Assembly (NCBI GenBank): GCA_947176785.1
Contig: CAMWSA010000150.1
Coordinates: forward strand, 1 to 8,463
Direction of reading: 5' to 3'
From: an uncultured Lachnospiraceae bacterium
GTDB taxonomy: Bacteria; Bacillota; Clostridia; Lachnospirales; Lachnospiraceae
Length of the DNA: 8,463 nucleotides
Shown: piece after piece, positions 1-4,983 of the stretch
Layout: each line of letters opens with the position of its first letter
Numbering within the stretch: the stretch's first letter is position 1
Program-made: the position numbers and the translations under genes
The notes under the pieces: generated by a model
Told to the model about the DNA's origin: nothing
Databases searched by the model: none
Seen by the model: the letters and a program-made list of their open reading frames with translations, nothing else

Positions 1-193
1 CACACTTCACACGGCATCAACATCCGACCGCTTTGTGGCGTTCGGATATTGATACATGCGCCGTCCGGGAATATGCTGTTTTTTAAGTCCCGCATATTCC
101 CTCCCGACACACTTCACACGGCATCAACATCCGACCGCTTTGTGGCGTTCGGATATTGATACGTGCGCCGTCCGGGAATATGCTGTTTTTAAG
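1..193. repeat. Tandem pair of ~107-bp hairpin-bearing repeats
   Basis: Bases 1-87 recur at 108-193, a period of 107 bp. The copies differ by one substitution (A56 against G163) and a T run of six in the first copy and five in the second. Each copy contains a long imperfect inverted repeat. In copy 1, 11-15 pairs with 60-64, 16-27 pairs with 42-53 (11 of 12 positions, the exception being a G-U on the minus-strand RNA), and 29-31 pairs with 38-40 around a small loop. Copy 2 repeats this at 118-171. The array sits 10 bp past the stop of the last permease gene and may continue beyond the window edge. No ORF with coding character and no transposase is visible. It may be a REP-like intergenic repeat or a 3' mRNA structure; this role is inferred. 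Confidence 0.85.
67..101. repeat. 10-bp perfect inverted repeat between the tandem copies
   Basis: GGGAATATGC at 67-76 is the exact reverse complement of GCATATTCCC at 92-101, separated by 15 bases that include a T6 run at 79-84. The right arm lies in the spacer between the two tandem copies and is absent after copy 2, where the permease gene begins. It could form a second small hairpin or mark the boundary of a repeat unit. It is not a canonical terminator, because the T run is in the loop rather than after the stem. Confidence 0.6.
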
Positions 194-202
194 GCCCTGA
201 TA

Positions 203-1084
203 TTACCCCTTCAGCCCTCCAAGACTCATACCCTGGGTCAGCTTTTTCTGCACCATGATATACAGGATCAGCGTGGGCAGCATTACGATCACCAGCCCGG
301 CATAAAGCTGCCCGTAGTTGGCCGCCGCCTTCTGGGCCTGCATAAGCTGCATGAGTCCCACGGGAAGCGTCTTGGCATCCGAGGTGAGCAGCGTCATGGA
401 AATAATATACTCATTCCAGAAGGACAGGAAATTAAACAGGATCACGGTAATAATGCTGGGCAGCGCCATGGGCATCATGATCCGGATCATGGTCCGGAAA
501 TAGCCGCTGCCGTCCACATAGGCAGCCTCCTCGTAGTCCTTCGGGATGGTGACAAAAAAGCCGGACAACAGATATACGGTGAAGGGCAGCGCCGTGGACG
601 CATAGACCAGGGCCACCACAAAGAGATTGTTCAGGAAAAAGCCTGAACCTCCCCAGCTTTTAAGCAGTTTGTCCGCATCCACGAACATCAGGAAAATCGG
701 TACCACAATATAGTTTACATTGATGAACAGGCCGCCCATGAACATAATATTGATCAGCCTGCTGCCCCGGAAGCGGTATCTTGCCAGCACGTAGGCGGCG
801 GGGAGAGCCACCACCAGCAGGATTGCAAGGGCCAGTGCCGTCACCAGAACCGAGTTCATAAAGTACTCCCCCATCCTGGCCTTCTGGAAGGCATCCACAA
901 AGTTCTGGAAGTAGAAGCCCTTGGGCATGGTCCAGGGGTTCCCGTAAAACTCGGAGTTTTCCTTTATAGAGGCCAGGAATACCCAGGCCACCGGCACCAC
1001 AATACTGACGGCCAGTGTCAACAGGGCCACATAGATAAAAATTTTATATAAAGTGTTAAAACTCATCTCTCTTTTTTTCTTCAT
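203..1084 (-). CDS. Carbohydrate ABC transporter permease, MalG-type (CUT1 family)
   Basis: This is a 293-residue integral membrane protein that would form one half of the transmembrane channel of a sugar importer. Hydrophobic segments lie near residues 13-38, 76-101, 111-135, 150-176 and 207-235, with one near the C-terminus. The EAA loop that docks the ATPase is clear: EEAAYVDGSG at 185-194, followed by the MMPMALP stretch to 209. The C-terminal GMSLGGLKG ending is typical of MalG-like proteins. I chose the ATG at 1084 because AGGGGG (plus-strand 1092-1097) lies 7 nt upstream. An in-frame GTG at 1111 would add nine residues but has a poorer context. It is the last gene of the operon, 90 nt after the MalF-type permease. 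The family is secure; the substrate is unknown. Confidence 0.93.
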   Translation of the reverse strand: MKKKREMSFNTLYKIFIYVALLTLAVSIVVPVAWVFLASIKENSEFYGNPWTMPKGFYFQNFVDAFQKARMGEYFMNSVLVTALALAILLVVALPAAYVLARYRFRGSRLINIMFMGGLFINVNYIVVPIFLMFVDADKLLKSWGGSGFFLNNLFVVALVYASTALPFTVYLLSGFFVTIPKDYEEAAYVDGSGYFRTMIRIMMPMALPSIITVILFNFLSFWNEYIISMTLLTSDAKTLPVGLMQLMQAQKAAANYGQLYAGLVIVMLPTLILYIMVQKKLTQGMSLGGLKG

Positions 1085-1174
1085 ATTCACACCCCCTGCG
1101 CGCTTTGGCACACATTCCGGTCAATTGTTGAAAACACACTGCATAGCGTGGGCCCTGCCGTGTATATTTTTTCC

Positions 1175-2068
1175 TTAAAACTCCAGGGGCTCCCTCTTCG
1201 TGACAAAGTTAATCAGCGCCGACAGGCCGAAGGAGAACAGGAATACCACCACGCCCACTGCCATCCCGTATCCATAGGAGGAATTGGTGTATGCCTGTTT
1301 ATACATATAACTCAGGAACACTTCGGTGGACCCGTCCGGCCCGCCGCCCGTCAGCGCCTTGACGAACAGAAAGCTTAAGTTGATGGAGCTGATCACGAAG
1401 AAGGTCAGCGTGGTTCTGACATTGGTCCAGATCAGCGGCAGGGTGATGGAAAAGAACTGCTGCACTCTGCCGGCCCCCTCCAGGTTTGCCGACTCATAGA
1501 GACTCTGCGGCACGCCGGCCATACTTGCCATGTACATGACCATATAATAACCGATGGCCTGCCAGATCATGGCGATAGCCAGGCTGTAGATCACCAGCTT
1601 CTGGTCCCCCAGCCAGAGAACGGGCGTCTTGTCACTCCCCCGGAAGATGCCGATGATGCTGTTCAGCAGCCCATTGTTGGGGTCATAGATAGCCGAGAAT
1701 ATGGCTGAGATGACCACCACCGACAGGATGTTGGGAATATAGAACACAATTCTGTAAAAATTCTGGCCCCGGATTTGCTCTCTGGAAAGGATCGCGGCAA
1801 AAATCAGGGAGAGGGCCATGGTGACGATGGTCACAATGATAATCAGGAGGATCGTATTCTGGAAAGAGCGGAAAAAGTTCTTATCCTCCAAAAGGATCTT
1901 GAAATTGTTTAGACCTACAAAGGTCTTGTTGTTAGAATAACCTCCCCATTTGTACAGTGACATTTTGAAGACATTGACAGTGGGGATCAGCATAAAAATT
2001 ATAAACAATATGACTGCCGGCATCACACATATTCCGATAAAGACACTTCTCGCTCTGCCCCTTTTCAC
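1175..2068 (-). CDS. Carbohydrate ABC transporter permease, MalF/UgpA-type (CUT1 family)
   Basis: This 297-residue membrane protein is the partner of the MalG-type permease in the channel heterodimer. Hydrophobic segments lie near residues 9-33, 70-94, 107-128, 158-182, 214-240 and 260-285. The EAA loop reads YESANLEGAG at 191-200, followed by ITLPLIW at 208-214, which is the expected consensus region. LYKWGGYSNNKTFVGLNNF near residues 38-56 is the conserved periplasm-side entry typical of MalF/UgpA proteins. The start is a GTG at 2068, chosen because a perfect AGGAGG (plus-strand 2076-2081) lies 7 nt upstream. Longer in-frame versions would place that site inside the gene. It follows the solute-binding protein gene by 124 nt, and a terminator-like hairpin lies in that gap. 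Confidence 0.93.
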   Translation of the reverse strand: MKRGRARSVFIGICVMPAVILFIIFMLIPTVNVFKMSLYKWGGYSNNKTFVGLNNFKILLEDKNFFRSFQNTILLIIIVTIVTMALSLIFAAILSREQIRGQNFYRIVFYIPNILSVVVISAIFSAIYDPNNGLLNSIIGIFRGSDKTPVLWLGDQKLVIYSLAIAMIWQAIGYYMVMYMASMAGVPQSLYESANLEGAGRVQQFFSITLPLIWTNVRTTLTFFVISSINLSFLFVKALTGGGPDGSTEVFLSYMYKQAYTNSSYGYGMAVGVVVFLFSFGLSALINFVTKREPLEF

Positions 2069-2081
2069 ATTTATACCTCCT
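2066..2081 (-). promoter_or_regulatory. Strong Shine-Dalgarno site fixing a GTG start
   Basis: On the minus strand AGGAGG (2076-2081) is followed by seven bases and then GTG (2066-2068). An ATG overlaps it one frame off at 2068-2070. This decides the start of the MalF-type permease in favour of GTG. Confidence 0.8.
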
Positions 2082-2105
2082 ACTAGAGTTCCGCGCCCTC
2101 CCTGC

Positions 2106-2134
2106 AGGCACACAGCCGGTGCCTGATATCAGGC
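2106..2134. repeat. Two overlapping inverted repeats upstream of the MalF-type permease gene
   Basis: GCCTGATATCAGGC at 2121-2134 is a perfect 14-bp palindrome. AGGCAC (2106-2111) is complementary to GTGCCT (2119-2124) around a 7-base loop. The two share bases 2121-2124, so only one can form at a time in RNA. They lie between the terminator-like hairpin and the permease start. They could be part of a processing or anti-termination structure, or a protein-binding site. No function can be assigned. Confidence 0.45.
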
Positions 2135-2145
2135 CGCTTTCTGTT

Positions 2146-2192
2146 AAAAAAGTGCCCCAAAGGCAGAAGCCTCCGGAGCACCCTTCTGGCAC
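2146..2192 (-). terminator. Terminator-like hairpin with T6 between binding protein and permease genes
   Basis: Reading the minus strand, the hairpin starts directly after the TAA of the binding-protein gene. GTGCC (2188-2192) pairs with GGCAC (2152-2156). Inside, AGAAG (2183-2187) pairs with CTTCT (2165-2169) on either side of the self-complementary CTCCGGAG (2171-2178). The outer stem is followed at once by T6 (A2146-A2151 on the plus strand). The stem has an unpaired bulge on its 3' side, so it may be leaky. Sugar ABC operons often use such an element to keep binding-protein mRNA in excess over permease mRNA; that role here is inferred. Confidence 0.6.
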
Positions 2193-3611
2193 TTATTCCA
2201 TTGCTGCTCTCAGTTTATCGCTTGCCTCCTCCACGGCTGCCTGCCACTCGGCCACAGTCTTGTCTCCGCTCACGATACTGTTGACGGTCCCGCACAGGAT
2301 ATCCAGCATGTTGACGCCCTCTACCGGCGCGGTGGCTGCAAATCCGCCCATAACCGCAGTGGCACCGTTGTCATAGATGCTGTAGAACATCTTGTTATCG
2401 CCCTCCAGATAGTCACTCACGCCGGCAACAGGCTGGATGGCTGTGGACTTGGCAAAAATCTGAACCGCCTCGTCAGAGTACATATAGGCCACAAATTCTT
2501 TTGCCATATCCTGGTTCTGGGCCGCCGCAGGAATCCACATCTGTTCAAACCAGCAGAAAGAGCATCCCGCCCCGCCTTCATTCACCGCAGGGATAGCCAT
2601 GAACCCCCACTCAAAGCCGTCCGCCCTGGGAGCGTCCTTCATCTCGCCGGGCAGCCAAGTGCCGTTAGGACAGAAGATCGCTTTGTTGTCAAGGATCAGC
2701 TGCTGATTCTTCGTAAAATTATCATTGTTGGCGTTAGCCACGGTGGTAGCCTCCGTGTAACTCCCAAGCTGCTCGATCAGGTTGAACACCTTGGACGCAT
2801 TCTCACTCTCCCATATGCCGTCCTCATAGGTCATGCAGCTGTTAAAGAAGTCAGCTCCGCCCGCGGAGGACAGGGTTGCATATGTAAATGCGTCAAAATA
2901 TCCAGTGGTGGGATAGGTAAACAGCGCGATGCCGTCCTCTGCCGCCTTGTCACCCAAGGCCCACATCTCCTCCCAGGTATTCGGTACGTCCCAGCCCTTC
3001 TCCTTGAACAGGCCCGCATTGTAGAACAGGCCGCAGGGACTGTAGAACATGGGCGCATAATATGTCACGCCGTCGCCGTAGGGATTGGTAGCCAGGGTGT
3101 CCAGAAAGCCGGGAATAATCTTATCCTTCACCTTCACGCTCTCACCGGGTACATTCATTTCAAGCACATCCGTCAGCGGCAGCAGGGCGTTTTCCTTGGT
3201 CAAGGTCTCTGTCAGGGCCGCTTCACGTCCTGTGGCAAGGTGTACTACGTCAGGATAATCGCCTGCCTTCATGCTGGGGCTGATCACGTCCTCCAGCTTC
3301 TTGTCAACGGTGAGTTCCACGGTGACGCCGGGATGGGAAGCCTCAAAAGCCGCCACTACCTCTGACCACATATCGGCGCCGTAGCCGCCCTCAAAAGCCG
3401 CTACCTTCAGCACCTGCTCATCTCCTCCGTCTGTGGACTGCACGCTGTTTTCTCCCCCCGCCGCAGACTGCTCGCTGTTTCCTCCCCCCGCTGCGGACTG
3501 TCCGCCGTCTCCTCCCGATGCCGGAGTGTTTCCTTCATTGCCGCATCCCGCCAACAGAGAAGCCGCCATGGCCGTCAACAGTAAAGCCGAAAGAACTTTT
3601 TTCTTTTTCAT
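2193..3611 (-). CDS. Sugar ABC transporter solute-binding lipoprotein (family 1)
   Basis: This is a 472-residue extracellular binding protein anchored to the outer face of the membrane. The signal peptide has a KKKK n-region, a hydrophobic core at residues 6-20 and a lipobox LAGC with the lipid-bearing Cys at 23. A Gly/Ser/Asn-rich linker spans 24-64 and contains 10-residue repeats. The mature two-lobed domain starts near VLKVAAFEGGYG (67-78). PDVVHLATGRE (120-130), GLFYNAGLFKEKGW (194-207), TWEEMWALGDKA (212-223) and FCPNGTWLPGEM (313-324) are typical of family 1 binding proteins. The NGTW...EM stretch and FEGGYG recall N-acetylglucosamine/diacetylchitobiose-binding NgcE relatives, but this is only a tentative resemblance. 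GGAGGGAG lies 5 nt before the ATG. It is the first gene of the operon; no ATPase or glycosidase gene accompanies it. Confidence 0.93.
   Translation of the reverse strand: MKKKKVLSALLLTAMAASLLAGCGNEGNTPASGGDGGQSAAGGGNSEQSAAGGENSVQSTDGGDEQVLKVAAFEGGYGADMWSEVVAAFEASHPGVTVELTVDKKLEDVISPSMKAGDYPDVVHLATGREAALTETLTKENALLPLTDVLEMNVPGESVKVKDKIIPGFLDTLATNPYGDGVTYYAPMFYSPCGLFYNAGLFKEKGWDVPNTWEEMWALGDKAAEDGIALFTYPTTGYFDAFTYATLSSAGGADFFNSCMTYEDGIWESENASKVFNLIEQLGSYTEATTVANANNDNFTKNQQLILDNKAIFCPNGTWLPGEMKDAPRADGFEWGFMAIPAVNEGGAGCSFCWFEQMWIPAAAQNQDMAKEFVAYMYSDEAVQIFAKSTAIQPVAGVSDYLEGDNKMFYSIYDNGATAVMGGFAATAPVEGVNMLDILCGTVNSIVSGDKTVAEWQAAVEEASDKLRAAME
3436..3522. repeat. 30-bp in-frame tandem repeat in the lipoprotein linker
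   Basis: About three copies of a 30-bp unit start at 3436, 3466 and 3496, each opening with GACTG on the plus strand. They encode repeated ten-residue stretches of the form GGGNSEQSAA and GGENSVQSTD just after the lipidated Cys. The copies have diverged at several third positions. The unit length is a multiple of three, so copy-number changes would only lengthen or shorten the tether. Confidence 0.75.
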
Positions 3612-3636
3612 AATAACTCCCTCCGTTTTCTAATTC

Positions 3637-3659
3637 CACATGGCACAATTGCCAATGTG
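3637..3659. repeat. Stem-loop in the leader of the transporter mRNA
   Basis: CACAT-GGCA (3637-3645) pairs with TGCC (3650-3653) and ATGTG (3655-3659) around the loop CAAT, with A3654 bulged. It ends about 13 bp before the GGAGGGAG ribosome binding site of the lipoprotein gene. It may be an operator half-site pair or an mRNA structure. Confidence 0.4.
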
Positions 3660-3662
3660 TGT

Positions 3663-3686
3663 TTGGACTCTGGAGCTGTCGTCCAA
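3663..3686. promoter_or_regulatory. Inverted repeat TTGGAC-N12-GTCCAA just past the transporter start site
   Basis: TTGGAC (3663-3668) and GTCCAA (3681-3686) are exact complements separated by 12 bp. They lie within the first 30 nt downstream of the predicted minus-strand transcription start. The position suits either a repressor operator or a 5' hairpin in the mRNA. No regulator can be assigned from the sequence. Confidence 0.45.
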
Positions 3687-3696
3687 CTGTAGCTTC

Positions 3697-3725
3697 AGTA
3701 TAGTTGAAGAATTCCGGATATTCAA
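3697..3725 (-). promoter_or_regulatory. Sigma-A type promoter of the transporter operon
   Basis: On the minus strand, TTGAAT (plus 3720-3725) and TATACT (plus 3697-3702) are separated by exactly 17 bp. Transcription would start near 3690, giving a leader of about 79 nt before the lipoprotein ATG at 3611. The -35 box departs from TTGACA at two positions, which suits an activator-dependent promoter. Confidence 0.65.
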
Positions 3726-3759
3726 TCTGATTATTGCTTGGTATTTTATATATCTTGCT

Positions 3760-3858
3760 TTTGTGTATAATTTTTACAAATCAACGTGAGAGTTTGTGTC
3801 GAATTGTAAAATTTTACATACTTGTACCCAATATGCTTTTATTTGTGTGCAAATTGCA
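3760..3858 (+). promoter_or_regulatory. Three TTTGTGT direct repeats, candidate regulator sites
   Basis: TTTGTGT occurs at 3760-3766, 3793-3799 and 3842-3848. Each is followed after two or three bases by AATT, which gives a consensus of TTTGTGT-N2/3-AATT. The spacings are 33 and 49 bp. AraC-family proteins commonly bind direct repeats upstream of the -35 box, and the nearest copy lies about 35 bp upstream of the transporter -35. Binding by the adjacent AraC protein is inferred. Confidence 0.45.
3805..3818. promoter_or_regulatory. Perfect palindrome TGTAAAATTTTACA
   Basis: This exact 14-bp palindrome lies between the second and third TTTGTGT repeats and roughly midway between the two promoters. 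A palindrome suggests a dimeric repressor or global regulator rather than an AraC protein. It is AT-rich, so chance occurrence in this region is possible. Confidence 0.4.
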
Positions 3859-3925
3859 CCATGGGAAAAATTCCCCTTTTTCCCGCCGGCTTTCATTTTA
3901 GATATCTTGAGTTACTGCGTAATCA

Positions 3926-3954
3926 TAGACAAAATATCTAAAGTCTGCTATACT
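3926..3954 (+). promoter_or_regulatory. Promoter of the AraC-family gene with extended -10
   Basis: TAGACA (3926-3931) and TATACT (3949-3954) are 17 bp apart, and TGC directly precedes the -10 box, giving an extended -10. Transcription would begin near 3961, leaving a short leader of about 35 nt before the ATG at 3995. Confidence 0.65.
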
Positions 3955-3994
3955 GGAATTGGCAGTCCGATCGGTCAAATGGAGGGAACAGACT

Positions 3995-4864
3995 ATGGGA
4001 AACACGAGGCACCGCATGGAACACGGCAATTCTTCATTTTCCTATCACCCCAAGCTGCTGTATGTCTCAACGTCCAAATACGAGGGAGACTGGCAGAGCA
4101 TACCCCATTCCCACCCTTTCAGTGAACTGTTCTATGTGGTGAACGGGACCGGGACCTTTGTGGCCGAAGGCTCCGAATTTCTTGTGGGGAAAAATGACAT
4201 GGTCATCATCAACCCCCATGTACAGCACACCGAGAGATCTGTACAAGCCACGCCGCTGGACTATATCGTCCTGGGAATAGAGGGGCTTTCCTTTTCCTTC
4301 GAGGACATTGCCGCCGCCCAGGATGGCCTTTCCATGCAGACACATTCCGGCGCAGTCTACAAATACAATATGCAAAGCCCCAATGTTTATGCATACCTGA
4401 ATATCATGCTGGAGGAAATCTCTTCCAAAAAGGATAATTACGAGACGGTCTGTCACAATCTGCTGGAAATCCTGCTGGTCTGTATGCTCCGCAACGATCA
4501 TCTATCCATTATACAGAAGGATCAAAACCTTCTAAACAGAGAATGCGCCCAGATCAAAAATTATCTGGACGCAAACTATGCGGAGGATATCACGCTGGAC
4601 ACCCTGGCCGCCCTGACACATATGAACAAATACTATATGGCTCATGCCTTTACCAAATACACGGGACTGTCTCCCATCAACTATCTTCTGAAAAAAAGAA
4701 TCCAGGAGGCGAAATCCCTGCTGGAATCCACAGCCTGCTCCATCTCACAGATCTCGAATATGCTGGGCTTCTCCTCGCAGTCTTACTTTTCCCAGGCATT
4801 CAAAAAGGCCACAGGAAAGACTCCTGTACAGTTTCGCAGCGAATATAAAGCGATTCAGGAATGA
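3995..4864 (+). CDS. AraC-family transcriptional regulator with cupin sensor domain
   Basis: This 289-residue cytoplasmic DNA-binding regulator has an N-terminal AraC-type cupin. PHSHPFSELFYVVNGTGTF (37-55) and NPHVQHT (73-79) carry the usual cupin His/Glu positions H38, H40, E44 and H78. The C-terminal half from about residue 184 carries two helix-turn-helix motifs: LDTLAALTHMNKYYMAHAF (about 202-220) and ISQISNMLGFSSQSYFSQAF (about 250-270). The second ends with the family signature TGKTPVQFR. The ATG at 3995 is preceded by GGAGGG 8 nt upstream. An in-frame TTG at 3959 would coincide with the predicted transcription start and is rejected. Its divergent position makes the sugar transporter operon its likely target, with the sugar or a breakdown product as the likely effector (inferred). 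Confidence 0.92.
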   Translation: MGNTRHRMEHGNSSFSYHPKLLYVSTSKYEGDWQSIPHSHPFSELFYVVNGTGTFVAEGSEFLVGKNDMVIINPHVQHTERSVQATPLDYIVLGIEGLSFSFEDIAAAQDGLSMQTHSGAVYKYNMQSPNVYAYLNIMLEEISSKKDNYETVCHNLLEILLVCMLRNDHLSIIQKDQNLLNRECAQIKNYLDANYAEDITLDTLAALTHMNKYYMAHAFTKYTGLSPINYLLKKRIQEAKSLLESTACSISQISNMLGFSSQSYFSQAFKKATGKTPVQFRSEYKAIQE

Positions 4865-4898
4865 GCGCAGACATTTTCCGTGCACATGAACGATCAGA

Positions 4899-4962
4899 TT
4901 TTCTTTCCTGTGCGGCATATGCTGCCCGATTTTGCAGCATGTGCCGCACGGGAACCGGAAAA
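4899..4962 (+). terminator. Long hairpin between convergent genes, possible bidirectional terminator
   Basis: Bases 4905-4925 pair with 4934-4954 around an 8-base loop (4926-4933). All 21 positions pair on the plus-strand RNA, two of them as G-U (4909/4950 and 4918/4941). These become A-C mismatches on the minus strand. Beyond a small internal loop, TTTTC (4899-4903) can pair with GAAAA (4958-4962). It lies 40 nt after the AraC stop and about 30 nt after the stop of the convergent ligase gene. There is no T tract after the stem in either direction, so it is not a textbook terminator. It may instead block 3' exonucleases or belong to a dispersed palindrome family. Confidence 0.5.
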
Positions 4963-4983
4963 GCCTGGCGTCCGTCAATATGC

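Larger units (their letters stand above)
3612..3994. promoter_or_regulatory. Divergent intergenic regulatory region
   Basis: This 383-bp stretch between the divergent binding-protein and AraC genes is AT-rich compared with its flanks and has no convincing gene. It holds one sigma-A type promoter per direction, an inverted repeat just past each of the expected start and leader positions of the transporter transcript, a perfect 14-bp palindrome, and three direct repeats of TTTGTGT. This is the layout expected for a locally encoded AraC regulator acting on the divergent operon. Confidence 0.75.

Noticed and set aside
1..193. Possible CRISPR array
   Set aside because: The repeated unit is about 87 bp with a 20-bp spacer and contains a long internal hairpin, which does not fit CRISPR repeat and spacer lengths. 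No cas gene is present.
56..646. 196-codon plus-strand open frame across the repeat and the MalG-type permease
   Set aside because: It is antisense to a well-supported permease and begins inside the repeat; its low-complexity His/Gly/Gln-rich translation is typical of a shadow frame.
1085..1111. Nine-residue N-terminal extension of the MalG-type permease from GTG at 1111
   Set aside because: AGGGGG sits 7 nt before the ATG at 1084, and the KKKRE start directly before the first membrane segment is usual for the family.
1085..1174. Terminator or promoter between the two permease genes
   Set aside because: Only a weak short stem near 1138-1153 is visible, with no T tract after it in the minus direction and no promoter boxes at proper spacing.
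3766..3771. Perfect TATAAT on the plus strand as an alternative araC promoter
   Set aside because: No -35 box is found at 16-18 bp and there is no TG extension, in an AT-rich stretch where TATAAT can arise by chance. The promoter at 3926-3954 is better placed.
3612..3994. Catabolite control (cre) site
   Set aside because: I searched the regulatory region for a TGWAANCGNTNWCA-like sequence by eye and found no acceptable match, so none is claimed.
3796..4125. 109-codon plus-strand frame running from the regulatory region into araC
   Set aside because: It overlaps the AraC-type gene out of frame, spans the araC promoter and lacks a ribosome binding site.
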